Source: JBFFXF01 sp041569895 | GTDB lineage: Bacteria > Planctomycetota > UBA8108 > JACQVS01 | Reading direction: 5' to 3' | NCBI GenBank assembly: GCA_041569895.1 | Contig: JBFFXF010000020.1 | Coordinates: 1-45,030 of the forward strand | Length of the DNA: 45,030 bases | Shown: in pieces, positions 31,138-41,237 of the stretch | How positions within the stretch are numbered: position 1 is the stretch's first letter | How the letters are laid out: every line of letters starts with the position of its first letter | Position numbers and translations under genes: made by a program | The notes under the pieces: generated by a model | Told to the model about the DNA's origin: nothing | Seen by the model: the letters and a program-made list of their open reading frames with translations, nothing else | Database searches by the model: none

Positions 31138-32295
31138 ATGATCGCGCGCGCAACCGCCAAGCTTGCCCTGGAGAGCGGCGCCGTCTTCACCGGCCAGGCG
31201 GTCGGGAAGCTCGGCGAGGAGGTCGGCGAGGTCGTCTTCAACACCTCCCTCACCGGATACCAGGAGGTGTTCACGGACGCGTCGTACAACGGCCAGATGG
31301 TCGTGATGACGAATCCGCTGATCGGCAACTACGGCTTCAACGCCGAGGACGAGGAGTCCTTCCGTCCGCACCTTCGCGGCGTCATCGTGCGCGAGGTGAG
31401 CCGCCGCGTCTCCAACTTCCGCTCGACCGCCACGCTCGACGAGTACCTCAAAAAATTCGGCGTCGTCGGCATCTCGGACATCGACACGCGCGCCGTCACC
31501 AAGCTGCTGCGCGTCGAGGGATCGCTCAAGGGCGTGATCTCCTCCGTCGACCTCGACGACGCGCGGCTCGTCGAGAAGGCCCGCGCCTGGGAAGGACTGG
31601 TCGGCAAGGACATGGTCGCCCCGGTGACCTGCGACCGGCCGTTCGTCTGGAAGGACGGCCCGAACACGAAGTTCTCGTACCGCGTGCTCGACCGCTCGGG
31701 CGAGGGTCTGCGCATCGCGGCATTCGACTTCGGCGTCAAGTACAACATCCTGCGGATCCTCGCGGGCATGGGCTTCGAGGTGCACGTGCTGCCCGCGTCG
31801 ACGACGGCCGCCGACGTCGCCGCCATCGAGCCGCACGGCGTGTTCCTCTCGAACGGACCCGGAGATCCGGAGGGCGTGCCCTACGCGATCGACACCATAC
31901 GCACGCTGATCGACCGCCACGACTATCCGATCTTCGGCATCTGCCTGGGACACCAGTTGCTGTCGCTGGCGCTCGGCGGCACGACCTACAAGCTGCGTTT
32001 CGGGCACCACGGCGGCAATCACCCGGTGCAGAACCTCTTCACGCGCAAGGTCGACATCTCGGTCCAGAACCACTGCTTCTGCGTCGACGCCGGGTCGCTC
32101 GATCGGTCGGTGATCGAGCCCTACTTCATCAACCTCAACGACGAATCGCTCGAGGGACTGGTGCACACCAGGCGTCCCCTGTTCTCCGTCCAGTTCCACC
32201 CCGAGGCATCGCCGGGACCGAACGACTTCGCCTTTCTCTTCGAGCAGTTCGCGACGATGGTGAAGACTCGCGAGCCGATACGTCCGGGTACTTGA
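31138..32295 (+). CDS. carA: Carbamoyl-phosphate synthase small subunit
   Basis: This 385-residue glutamine amidotransferase subunit supplies ammonia for carbamoyl phosphate in arginine and pyrimidine synthesis. The N-terminal domain has GEVVFNTSLTGYQEVFTDASYNGQMVVMTNP and GISDIDTRAVTKLLR. The class I glutaminase domain has the nucleophile C269 in FGICLGHQ and H354/E356 in QFHPEASPGP. The start at 31138 has a modest CAAGAG upstream. carB is not next to it: purA follows after 17 bases. The gene therefore depends on a large subunit encoded elsewhere. The frame is open upstream in serS, which is not coding here. Confidence 0.96.
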   Translation: MIARATAKLALESGAVFTGQAVGKLGEEVGEVVFNTSLTGYQEVFTDASYNGQMVVMTNPLIGNYGFNAEDEESFRPHLRGVIVREVSRRVSNFRSTATLDEYLKKFGVVGISDIDTRAVTKLLRVEGSLKGVISSVDLDDARLVEKARAWEGLVGKDMVAPVTCDRPFVWKDGPNTKFSYRVLDRSGEGLRIAAFDFGVKYNILRILAGMGFEVHVLPASTTAADVAAIEPHGVFLSNGPGDPEGVPYAIDTIRTLIDRHDYPIFGICLGHQLLSLALGGTTYKLRFGHHGGNHPVQNLFTRKVDISVQNHCFCVDAGSLDRSVIEPYFINLNDESLEGLVHTRRPLFSVQFHPEASPGPNDFAFLFEQFATMVKTREPIRPGT

Positions 32296-32312
32296 GCACA
32301 GAGGAGGTCGAC

Positions 32313-33662
32313 GTGAACGCGAAGGCGAGCTCGAGACCGGCCGCGCCGCACGTCTGTGTCGTCGGGGCGCAGTGGGGCGACGAGGGGAAGGGCAAGATCG
32401 TCGACGCGCTGAGCCCGGACTTCGACGCCGTCGTCCGGTTCCAGGGCGGCGCCAACGCCGGCCACACCGTGCTCATCGGAGACGAGCAGTTCATTTTTCA
32501 CCTGATACCGAGCGGCATCCTGCAGAAGGACAAGCTCTGCATCATCGGCAACGGCGTCGTCCTCGATCCGCCGGGGCTGGTGCGCGAGCTCGACGGGCTG
32601 CGCGAGCGGGGCATCGACCACGAGTCGAACCTCTGGATCAGCGACCGGGCTCATATCGTGCTGCCGTACCATCGCGTGCTCGACCGGGCGCGCGATCGCT
32701 CAGGCAACGGCAAGCGGCTCGGCACCACGCTGCGCGGCATCGGACCGTGCTACACGGACAAGGCGGCGCGCAAGGGGCTACGCATGGCCGATCTCATCGA
32801 CTTCGACCGCTTCACCGCGCTCCTCCGGGCCCAGCTCGAGGAGCAGAACCGCGAGCTCGAGCTCGTCCACGGCGAGGAGCCGCTCGATCTCGAGACGCTG
32901 CTCGAGGAGTACCGCGCGTACGGCGAGCGCCTCGGACCGCGCGTCCGCAACATCACGGAGCTCCTCTGGGAGCTCGACGCCGGCGGACAGAGCCTGCTCT
33001 TCGAGGGCGCGCAGGGCGCCCTCCTCGACCTCGACCTCGGGACCTATCCCTACGTGACGTCCTCGAACACGTCCTTCCTCGGGCTCGGGGCCGGCACCGG
33101 GTTCTCACCGCGGCGCATCGGCACGGTGCTCGGCATCGCCAAGGCGTACACGACGCGCGTCGGCGAGGGTCCCTTCCCGACGGAGATCTCGGGCGAGGCG
33201 GGCGACCGCCTGCGCGAGGCGGGCGGCGAGTACGGCGCGACCACCGGACGCCCGCGGCGCTGCGGGTGGCTCGATCTCGTCGCCCTGCGCTACGCGATCC
33301 GCTTCGGCGACATCGACGCGCTCGCCATCACCAAGCTCGACGTGCTCGATGACCAGGAGAGGATCCTCGTCGGGACGCGGTACCGAGGTCCGGGCGGCGC
33401 GATGTCGACGACGGTCCTGCCGGCGCACTTCGACGCGGAGATCGAGGTCGAGTATCACGAGGTCCCCGGCTGGCAGGCGCCGACCGACAACTGCCGTTCC
33501 GCCGACGACCTGCCGGCGCGCGCTCGCGAGTATCTGCAGCTGATCGCCGACTTCACCGGACGGCCGATCGCCATGGCGTCCGTGGGGAAGGAGCGCAATC
33601 AGCTGATTCGCTTCGAGCCGTGGCTGGCCCCACGAGCGACGGGGGAGAGCGCCGGTGGTTGA
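32313..33662 (+). CDS. purA: Adenylosuccinate synthase
   Basis: This 449-residue enzyme joins IMP and aspartate with GTP in the first step of AMP synthesis. Key sequence: GAQWGDEGKGKIVD (19-31, catalytic D23), GGANAGHTV with H51, GNGVVLDPPGL, GTTLRGIGPCYTDKAARKGLR, FEGAQGALLDLDLGTYPYVTSSNT, GPFPTEISGE, TGRPRRCGWLD and ITKLDVLDD. The start is a GTG at 32313 with a strong GAGGAGG eight bases before it; the N-terminus is extended by about 11 residues relative to the usual start of the motif. The stop overlaps the uppS start by eight bases. Confidence 0.96.
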   Translation: MNAKASSRPAAPHVCVVGAQWGDEGKGKIVDALSPDFDAVVRFQGGANAGHTVLIGDEQFIFHLIPSGILQKDKLCIIGNGVVLDPPGLVRELDGLRERGIDHESNLWISDRAHIVLPYHRVLDRARDRSGNGKRLGTTLRGIGPCYTDKAARKGLRMADLIDFDRFTALLRAQLEEQNRELELVHGEEPLDLETLLEEYRAYGERLGPRVRNITELLWELDAGGQSLLFEGAQGALLDLDLGTYPYVTSSNTSFLGLGAGTGFSPRRIGTVLGIAKAYTTRVGEGPFPTEISGEAGDRLREAGGEYGATTGRPRRCGWLDLVALRYAIRFGDIDALAITKLDVLDDQERILVGTRYRGPGGAMSTTVLPAHFDAEIEVEYHEVPGWQAPTDNCRSADDLPARAREYLQLIADFTGRPIAMASVGKERNQLIRFEPWLAPRATGESAGG

Positions 33663-34560
33663 CGAGCGCCCGACGCGAGCGAGCGAGGGTGGCGTGACGG
33701 GGGGCCGTTACGCGCCGCTGCCGCCGCCGGTCGAGCCGCTGCCGCGCCACGTCGCGTTCATCATGGACGGCAACGGCCGCTGGGCCCGCGCACGCGGGTT
33801 TCGCCGGCTGCGCGGACACCGCCAGGGCGCCGCGTCGCTGCGTCGGATCACGCGCTACTGCGCTCGCATCGGCATCGAGGAGATCACCTTCTACGCGCTG
33901 TCGACCGAGAACTACGCCCGGCGACCGCGCTCCGAGGTCGCCTATCTGATGCGGCTGCTCAGGCAGTATCTCATCGACGAGCGCGGCGAGCTCGCCGACG
34001 GCGACATCCGCCTGCGCGCCATCGGGAGGACCTCCGAGCTGCCGCCCGACGTCCTCGCCGAACTGCACCGGACGATGGAGTTGACCTCGTCGCACCGCGG
34101 CATGGTTCTCCGCCTCGCGCTCAACTACGGCGGGCGCGGCGAGATCATCGACGCCGTCCGCGCCATGGCCGCCGAGGTCCGGGACGGACAACGGCCGCTC
34201 GAGGATCTCGAGGGGCTCACCGAGGAGATGCTCCGCGAGCGCCTCTACGACGCGTCGATGACCGATCCGGACCTCGTGGTGCGCACGGCGGGCGAGGCGA
34301 GGCTGTCGAACTTCCTCCTGTGGCAGGCGCACTACGCGGAGATCTATGTGACGGACGTCCTCTGGCCCGACTTCGACATCGAGCACCTCGACGCGGCGCT
34401 CCGGTTCTTCGCCGCGTGCGATCGGAAGTTCGGCGCTCTCGACGCCGTCGATGTCGGTGACCGCGCGTCACCGCGGCAGTCGTCGCGCTCGCGGGCGTCG
34501 TTCGACGAGGGGCTCGAGTCCGGGACCGGCAGCCGCGCGCCGGCAACCACGGAGAGGTGA
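33655..34560 (+). CDS. uppS: Undecaprenyl diphosphate synthase (cis-prenyltransferase)
   Basis: This 301-residue enzyme elongates farnesyl diphosphate to the C55 carrier used for peptidoglycan and LPS sugars. The signature HVAFIMDGNGRWARARG holds the catalytic D38, ALSTENYARRP follows, and the C-terminal block RTAGEARLSNFLLWQ (210-224) plus YVTDVLWPDFD is intact. The protein is longer than the usual 240-260 residues through a Pro-rich N-terminal 30 residues and a Ser/Arg-rich tail of about 45. The start is a GTG at 33655 overlapping purA; a later start nearer PLPRHVAF cannot be excluded. It is followed by cdsA after three bases, a common pairing. Confidence 0.95.
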   Translation: MVDERPTRASEGGVTGGRYAPLPPPVEPLPRHVAFIMDGNGRWARARGFRRLRGHRQGAASLRRITRYCARIGIEEITFYALSTENYARRPRSEVAYLMRLLRQYLIDERGELADGDIRLRAIGRTSELPPDVLAELHRTMELTSSHRGMVLRLALNYGGRGEIIDAVRAMAAEVRDGQRPLEDLEGLTEEMLRERLYDASMTDPDLVVRTAGEARLSNFLLWQAHYAEIYVTDVLWPDFDIEHLDAALRFFAACDRKFGALDAVDVGDRASPRQSSRSRASFDEGLESGTGSRAPATTER

Positions 34561-34563
34561 GCC

Positions 34564-35433
34564 GTGCGGACGCGCTTCATCGTCGGGCCGATCCTGATCG
34601 CGTGCGTCGCCGCGATCTTCCTCGTCGACCACGCCGTCTTCCGCCCGCGTCCGCCGCTGATGCCGCTCGTCCTGCTGCTGCTGGCGCTCGCCGGCTGGCA
34701 GGAGATCGCCGCGATGGCCGGGATCCGCGTGCGTCGGGGCGCCACGGAGCAGGAGAGACGGGGCGGGCCGCCGCTCTTCACCATCGGCGCCGTCGCCATC
34801 GCCTACTTCCACGTCGCGGCATGGCTGGTCGGCACGCGGCGTGACGGGGAGTCCTTCGAGGTGCTCGCGATCTGGGGCATCGTCGGCACGATGCTGATCG
34901 CGTTCGGGGTGGTGGCGTTCCGCAAGGATCACACGCAGCATTATCGGGCGGTGCTCGAGACCATCGTCGGCGCGGTCGTCCTCGGGCTCCTCCTCGCATT
35001 CCACACGCTCGTCTACGTGGTTCCGGAAAACGGCATCGCGCTCGCCTTCGTTTACTTTCTCGGAATCAAGGGAACCGACATAGCGGCCTACCTCGTGGGC
35101 TCGAAGCTCGGCCGCCATCGCATCCTGCCGGTGAGCCCGAAGAAGACCGCGGAGGGCTGTATCGGCGGGCTCGCGTGGGGCGCGCTGGCGTTCGGCGGCG
35201 TCGGGGCGCTGTGGGCCGAGTGGCCTTTTTCCTGGCCGGTCGGCGTCGCCGCGGGGATAATCCTGGCCGTGGCGGCGCAGCTCGGCGACCTCAGCGAGTC
35301 GCTCCTCAAAAGAACTTACGACACCAAGGATTCGGGTCTCCTGCTTCCGGAGTTCGGCGGCGTTCTCGATCTCGTCGATAGTCTCTTCTTCACCGGATGT
35401 GTTTTCTGGTACGCCCTCCGGTACACTACTTAG
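34564..35433 (+). CDS. cdsA: Phosphatidate cytidylyltransferase
   Basis: This 289-residue polytopic membrane enzyme (about eight helices) makes CDP-diacylglycerol from phosphatidate and CTP. The signature area reads GTDIAAYLVGSKLGRHRILPVSPKKTAEG, then QLGDLSESLLKRTYDTKDSGLLLPEFGGVLDLVDSLFF. The S-x-x-K-R-x4-K-D core is conserved, but the usual HGG-x-x-DR-x-D end is FGG-x-L-D-L-V-D. The His and Arg of the textbook signature are therefore replaced. The start is a GTG three bases after uppS. In many bacteria dxr and rseP follow uppS-cdsA; here phoH comes next instead. Confidence 0.92.
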   Translation: MRTRFIVGPILIACVAAIFLVDHAVFRPRPPLMPLVLLLLALAGWQEIAAMAGIRVRRGATEQERRGGPPLFTIGAVAIAYFHVAAWLVGTRRDGESFEVLAIWGIVGTMLIAFGVVAFRKDHTQHYRAVLETIVGAVVLGLLLAFHTLVYVVPENGIALAFVYFLGIKGTDIAAYLVGSKLGRHRILPVSPKKTAEGCIGGLAWGALAFGGVGALWAEWPFSWPVGVAAGIILAVAAQLGDLSESLLKRTYDTKDSGLLLPEFGGVLDLVDSLFFTGCVFWYALRYTT

Positions 35434-35449
35434 CTCGGTTTGCTCACAG

Positions 35450-35470
35450 CCGGGCAGCGAATGAGCCCGG
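35450..35470. other. Small hairpin between cdsA and phoH
   Basis: CCGGGC (35450-35455) pairs perfectly with GCCCGG (35465-35470) across a nine-base loop, with TTTT about eleven bases after the stem. It could be a weak terminator or processing site in the 114-base gap. No promoter was recognised there. Confidence 0.3.
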
Positions 35471-35547
35471 TGAAGCCGGTTTTCTCCACGGAGCTGAACG
35501 CCGCTGGAGCCGGTCCCCGGATGAGAGCGTAGTCTTTCGACGACTCT

Positions 35548-36519
35548 ATGGAAGTGACGATCGAGATCGCCTCGCCCGAAGAGGCGATGACCCTCTTCGG
35601 GCTCGGCGACCAGAATCTGAAACTGATCCGAGACGCCCTCCCCGTCAACCTCCACGCAAGGGACGGCACGGTCCGGATCGCCGGTGACGCGAAGCCGGTC
35701 GGCGACGCGGCGCGGATCCTCAACGGGCTGCTCACGCTGATCCGCGACGGCGAGCAGGTGCCGACCGACTACATCGGCGAGCAGCTGCGACGGCTCGGCG
35801 AGGCGCCGGCGCGCGGGGCGGGACAGCCCGGCGGCGGGTTGCGCGTCGAGATGGATCCGATCGAGCGCCTCGTCCGTTCACCCGGCCAGGAGACGTACCT
35901 GCGGTCGATACTCGACAACGACGTCGTATTCTGCATCGGGCCCGCGGGAACCGGCAAGACTTACCTCGCGGTCCAGATGGCGATCAGCTATCTGCGCGGC
36001 GGCGACATCCGCAAGATCATCCTCTGCCGTCCGGCGGTGGAGGCGGGCGAGAAGCTCGGCTTCCTGCCCGGCGACTTCCAGGCGAAGATCAATCCCTACC
36101 TGCGGCCGCTCTATGACGCTCTCAACGAGATTCTCGATTACGAGAAGGTGAAGCGATACCTCGAGCGCGAGATCATCGAGGTCATTCCGCTCGCGTACAT
36201 GCGCGGCCGCACGCTGAATCACGCGTTCATCATCCTCGACGAGGGGCAGAACACGACGATCTCGCAGATGAAGATGTTTCTGACCCGTATGGGGATGGCG
36301 AGCAAGATCGTGGTCAACGGCGACGTCACGCAGATCGACCTCCCGGTCGGGAGCCCGTCCGGGCTGGTCCACGCGCGGCGCATCATGCGCGGTGCGGACG
36401 GGATCGGCTGGGTCGAGCTCGAGAAGCGGGATATTATCCGCCATCCGCTGGTGCGGAAGATTCTGGCGCTCTACGAGCGCTCCGAGGGATCCGGGCGAAA
36501 GGCCGACGAGGACGCGTGA
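35548..36519 (+). CDS. PhoH family ATPase
   Basis: This 323-residue PhoH-like protein has an N-terminal KH-like region (EVTIEIASPEEAMTLFGLGDQNLKLI) and an ATPase domain. Walker A is GPAGTGKT (131-138), IILCRPAVEAGEKLGFLPGD is the family block, and Walker B is FIILDEGQN (227-235). GDVTQIDLPVGSPSGL and a final DIIRHPLVRKILALYE complete the pattern. PhoH proteins are linked to RNA metabolism and lie with the YbeY endonuclease in many genomes, as here (phoH, pgpH, ybeY). The exact reaction is unsettled in the family. Confidence 0.95.
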   Translation: MEVTIEIASPEEAMTLFGLGDQNLKLIRDALPVNLHARDGTVRIAGDAKPVGDAARILNGLLTLIRDGEQVPTDYIGEQLRRLGEAPARGAGQPGGGLRVEMDPIERLVRSPGQETYLRSILDNDVVFCIGPAGTGKTYLAVQMAISYLRGGDIRKIILCRPAVEAGEKLGFLPGDFQAKINPYLRPLYDALNEILDYEKVKRYLEREIIEVIPLAYMRGRTLNHAFIILDEGQNTTISQMKMFLTRMGMASKIVVNGDVTQIDLPVGSPSGLVHARRIMRGADGIGWVELEKRDIIRHPLVRKILALYERSEGSGRKADEDA

Positions 36520-36623
36520 GTTATCGGAAGCAACGCAGACGGAAGCTCCGCAATGACGATACACTCCTCATGGGCAGAATGTCGTAACCGCCTGCCCGGC
36601 GTCGCTCCAGCTGAACCCTGCCG

Positions 36624-38378
<1,755 letters not shown>

Positions 38379-38867
38379 CGCCGGCCCGGGCGGCGCGACG
38401 GAGCTTCGGGTCGAGTTCCGGGTCACCTGCCGCGCCGTGCCGCTCGACCGGACGCGCTTGCGGCACGTCCTGCGGCGGATCTTCGCCGATCACGGCCGGC
38501 TGCACGGCCTCCTCAGCATCGCGGTCGTCGGCGACGGCACCATCCGGCGCATCAACCGCGACTTCCTCGCGCACGACGAGCCCACCGACGTCATCACGTT
38601 CCCGCTCGACGATGGGGACGGTGGGGCGGCCGACGACCCGTTCGGCGAGATCCTCGTCTCGGCGCAGACCGCTCGCCGCGAGGCGGTGGCGCGAGGTGTC
38701 GATGCGCCGGACGAGCTCGCCCTCTACATCATCCACGGCGCGCTGCACCTCGCGGGCTACGACGACTCGACAGCCGCGAAACGCCGCCGCATGCGGGCAC
38801 GTGAGCGCAAGTACGTCGGGGTGTACCGAAAGGCGCGTCGGCACGGGCGCGACACCGAGAAACGATG

Positions 38868-39010
38868 AAGACGACCTATGAGGAAGGAAGGAAAAGAGGA
38901 AAGCAGGAAACGGAACGACTCGAGGGGTTCAGCTTCGCGAGCTTCGCTCGAGCCGTCGAGCGGTCCTTCCTGTTCTCCCCGGCTTCCTGAGTTCCTCGTG
39001 AGTCGTCCTC
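38868..39010 (+). repeat. Dispersed GGAAGG-flanked element, copy 2
   Basis: This is the second copy of the 140-base element seen at 20401-20540, in opposite orientation. The left arm contains GAGGAAGGAAGG and GGAAAGCAGGAAACGGAA. The core has GAGCCGTCGAGCGGTCC, and the right arm TTCCTGAGTTCCTCGTGAGTCGTC is an imperfect inverted repeat of the left arm. It lies between convergent ybeY and mnmA and may fold into a long hairpin. Confidence 0.75.
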
Positions 39011-39062
39011 CAGAAACCGCCCACGCGTCATTCTCGTCGTTTCTGGGTGTCGGCCGGTTGCC

Positions 39063-40157
39063 TCAGGCGATCCAGCCGCCGCCGAGGAGTGTGTCGCCCT
39101 GGTAGAAGACCGCTGCCTGTCCCGGCGTCACGGCGTCCTGCGGCGTCTCGAAGCGCACGCGAGCGCCGCCGTCGCCGTCGACGGTGACCAGGGCGGGAAC
39201 CGCCGGGGCGCGGTGGCGGATCTGCACATCGCAAATGATCTCCGCGCCGTCGGCGGGGGGCTCCACGGAGACCCAGTTGGTCTCCTCGACCTCGAACTCC
39301 CGGCGCGAGAGCAGCTCCCTGGGCCCGATGACGACCGCGTTGCGGGCCGGATCGATGCCGACGACGTAGCGCGGCTCGCCGAACCCCCGCCCGAGGCCTC
39401 GCCGCTGGCCGATGGTGAAGTGCTGGTGACCGCCGTGGTCTCCGACGACGTTGCCGGCGGGGTCGAGGAGCGGACCGGGAGCGATCAGCTCGGGGGTGCG
39501 CGACTCGAGCACGGCGCGGTAGTCGCCGCCGGGCACGAAGCAGATCTCCTGGCTGTCGCGCTTGTCGGCCACCGGAAGCCCGAGCTCCCGGGCGAGCCCG
39601 CGGCACTCGGACTTCGTCATGCCGCCGACGGGGAACAGCGTCCGCCCGAGGCTCTCTCGCGGCATGGTGAACAGGAAGTAGCTCTGGTCCTTTTCGCCGT
39701 CAGCGCCCCGGCGGAGCTCGGCCCCGTTGCCGGCGTGCCGGACGCGGGCGTAGTGGCCGGTGGCGATCAGGTCGCAGTCGAGCTCCGTCGCCTGCTCGAG
39801 GAGCGTCCCGAACTTGATCCACTGGTTGCAGCGCGCGCAGGGGTTCGGGGTCCGCCCGCGGTTGTACTCGTCGACGAAGTAGTCGACGATGCGGCCGAAC
39901 TCGCGGGAGTAGTTGAGGGGATAGAAGGGAATGTCGAGCCGGTCGGCGACTCGCGCGGCGTCGCGAGCGTCATTGACGCTGCAGCAGGCGCGCGGATTTT
40001 GTCGCAGCGTGCCGCCGGTCTCATCTCCGGAGCGGCCGTCCGCGCCCGACCCGAGCCGGAGGAAGACGCCGATAACGTCGTGACCGGCTCTCCGGAGGAC
40101 TGCGGCGGCGACGCTGGAATCGACGCCCCCGGACATGGCGCAGAGGACGCGGGCCAT
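39063..40157 (-). CDS. mnmA: tRNA-specific 2-thiouridylase MnmA
   Basis: This 364-residue enzyme thiolates U34 of certain tRNAs using sulfur relayed from a cysteine desulfurase. The PP-loop is SGGVDSS (residues 9-15). The catalytic cysteine C107 lies in NPCARCNQWIKFG and the persulfide cysteine C206 in DSQEICFVPGGDY, near the E. coli positions. GHYARVR, KDQSYFLF and the C-terminal FTIGQRRGLG/YVVGID/VTPGQAAVFYQGD block are present. AGGAG precedes the ATG, and a promoter candidate lies just upstream. The NifS-type desulfurase at 1210 is a possible sulfur donor. Confidence 0.97.
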   Translation of the reverse strand: MARVLCAMSGGVDSSVAAAVLRRAGHDVIGVFLRLGSGADGRSGDETGGTLRQNPRACCSVNDARDAARVADRLDIPFYPLNYSREFGRIVDYFVDEYNRGRTPNPCARCNQWIKFGTLLEQATELDCDLIATGHYARVRHAGNGAELRRGADGEKDQSYFLFTMPRESLGRTLFPVGGMTKSECRGLARELGLPVADKRDSQEICFVPGGDYRAVLESRTPELIAPGPLLDPAGNVVGDHGGHQHFTIGQRRGLGRGFGEPRYVVGIDPARNAVVIGPRELLSRREFEVEETNWVSVEPPADGAEIICDVQIRHRAPAVPALVTVDGDGGARVRFETPQDAVTPGQAAVFYQGDTLLGGGWIA

Positions 40158-40201
40158 CGGACTCCTGCTCCGCTCGGGTGCATTTGATCGACAAACTGCG
40201 A

Positions 40202-40230
40202 ATCATACCGCATCGCGCGAGGACCCAAAA
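40202..40230 (-). promoter_or_regulatory. Possible mnmA promoter
   Basis: On the minus strand, TTTTGG (40225-40230) and TATGAT (40202-40207) are 17 bases apart. The -10 matches five of six positions. Transcription would begin about 35 bases before the mnmA ATG. The rest of the 178-base gap is AT-richer than its surroundings but shows nothing else. Confidence 0.45.
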
Positions 40231-40335
40231 AGTTTAAAATAAGGGTGGAAAGTCGGCGGGAAACCGACGAAAAACCAGGAACCGGAAGGGCCCCGCGACT
40301 GGCATTGCGCAGGGAGGAGTCACGCCGCCGGTCGG

Positions 40336-41109
40336 ATGAGCAGAACCGCCATCATCTCCGACATCCACGCGAACCTCGAAGCCTTCGAGGCAGTCCTCGC
40401 GGACATCGAGCGGCAGAAGATTTCCGAGATCGTGTGTCTCGGGGACATCGTCGGTTACGGCCCCGATCCGTCCGCCTGCATCGATCTGGTGCAGCAGCGC
40501 TGTCGGCTGGTCATCCGGGGCAACCACGACGACGCCACGATCCACGGTCCGATGGGGTTCAACGAGCTCGCGCGTCGAGCGATCGTCTGGACGCGCAAGG
40601 CGCTCCGCCCGCGCATGCTTCGCCCCGCGTCGCGGCAGCGCTGGACGTTTCTCGAGACCTTGCCGCTCCAGATCGAGTGGGAGGGCTTCCTCCTCGTGCA
40701 CGGCTCGCCGCGCGACCCGACTTCCGAGTATCTCATGGAGCGCGACGTCATCCTCGGCAACGAGTCCGTCTTCACCGAGAACTTCGAGAAGTTCGAGACG
40801 GTGTGCTTCGTCGGGCACACGCACATGCCGGGGGTCTTCTTCCAGGAGAGCGGGCGGACCGCCTGGAGGGCGCAGAAGAGCTTCGGCGCCGCGTTCAAGT
40901 ACGACGGCCTGAAGATGATCATCAACGTCGGCTCGGTGGGCCAGCCGCGCGATCGGGACCCGCGGGCGTGCTACCTGACCGTCGACTCCGAGGAGCGCGT
41001 GTTCAGGTACCGCCGGGTGTCGTATGACATACCGAAGACCCAGGCGAAGATCAGGGCCATCGAGGATCTCGACTCGCAGCTCGCCGATCGCCTGGCCCTG
41101 GGGATCTGA
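40336..41109 (+). CDS. Calcineurin-like metallophosphoesterase (YfcE/MJ0936-like)
   Basis: This 257-residue cytoplasmic phosphoesterase has all five metal motifs: SDIHANLEAF (D9, H11), CLGDIVGYGPDP, RGNHDD, VHGSPRD and GHTHMPGVF, plus NVGSVGQPRDRDPRA near the end. The layout is that of the small YfcE/MJ0936-like phosphodiesterase group. Substrate is not predictable. A GGGAGGAG lies about 18 bases before the ATG, farther than usual. It is divergent from mnmA and 128 bases before the EF-G paralogue, which has its own promoter. Confidence 0.9.
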   Translation: MSRTAIISDIHANLEAFEAVLADIERQKISEIVCLGDIVGYGPDPSACIDLVQQRCRLVIRGNHDDATIHGPMGFNELARRAIVWTRKALRPRMLRPASRQRWTFLETLPLQIEWEGFLLVHGSPRDPTSEYLMERDVILGNESVFTENFEKFETVCFVGHTHMPGVFFQESGRTAWRAQKSFGAAFKYDGLKMIINVGSVGQPRDRDPRACYLTVDSEERVFRYRRVSYDIPKTQAKIRAIEDLDSQLADRLALGI

Positions 41110-41155
41110 GGACGATCGAGCCCCGGTGCGCCGGCCGTGAGGCCGCAAGAAATCA

Positions 41156-41184
41156 TTGCAAGCCCCGAGACGCTTGCGTCTAAT
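41156..41184 (+). promoter_or_regulatory. Sigma70-like promoter of the EF-G paralogue
   Basis: TTGCAA (41156-41161) is followed after exactly 17 bases by TCTAAT (41179-41184), one mismatch from the -10 consensus. Transcription would start near 41191, about 47 bases before the ATG at 41238. Confidence 0.55.
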
Positions 41185-41237
41185 GACGGGCTTCGACCAC
41201 CCCGGGAACGAGCCCGCAAAATGCTCAAGAGGCCAAG

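Noticed and set aside
36516..36587. A 23-codon basic open frame (GTG start overlapping the phoH stop) before pgpH
   Set aside because: GTGA coupling and a basic sequence are suggestive, but there is no ribosome binding site or conservation evidence. It is too short to call.
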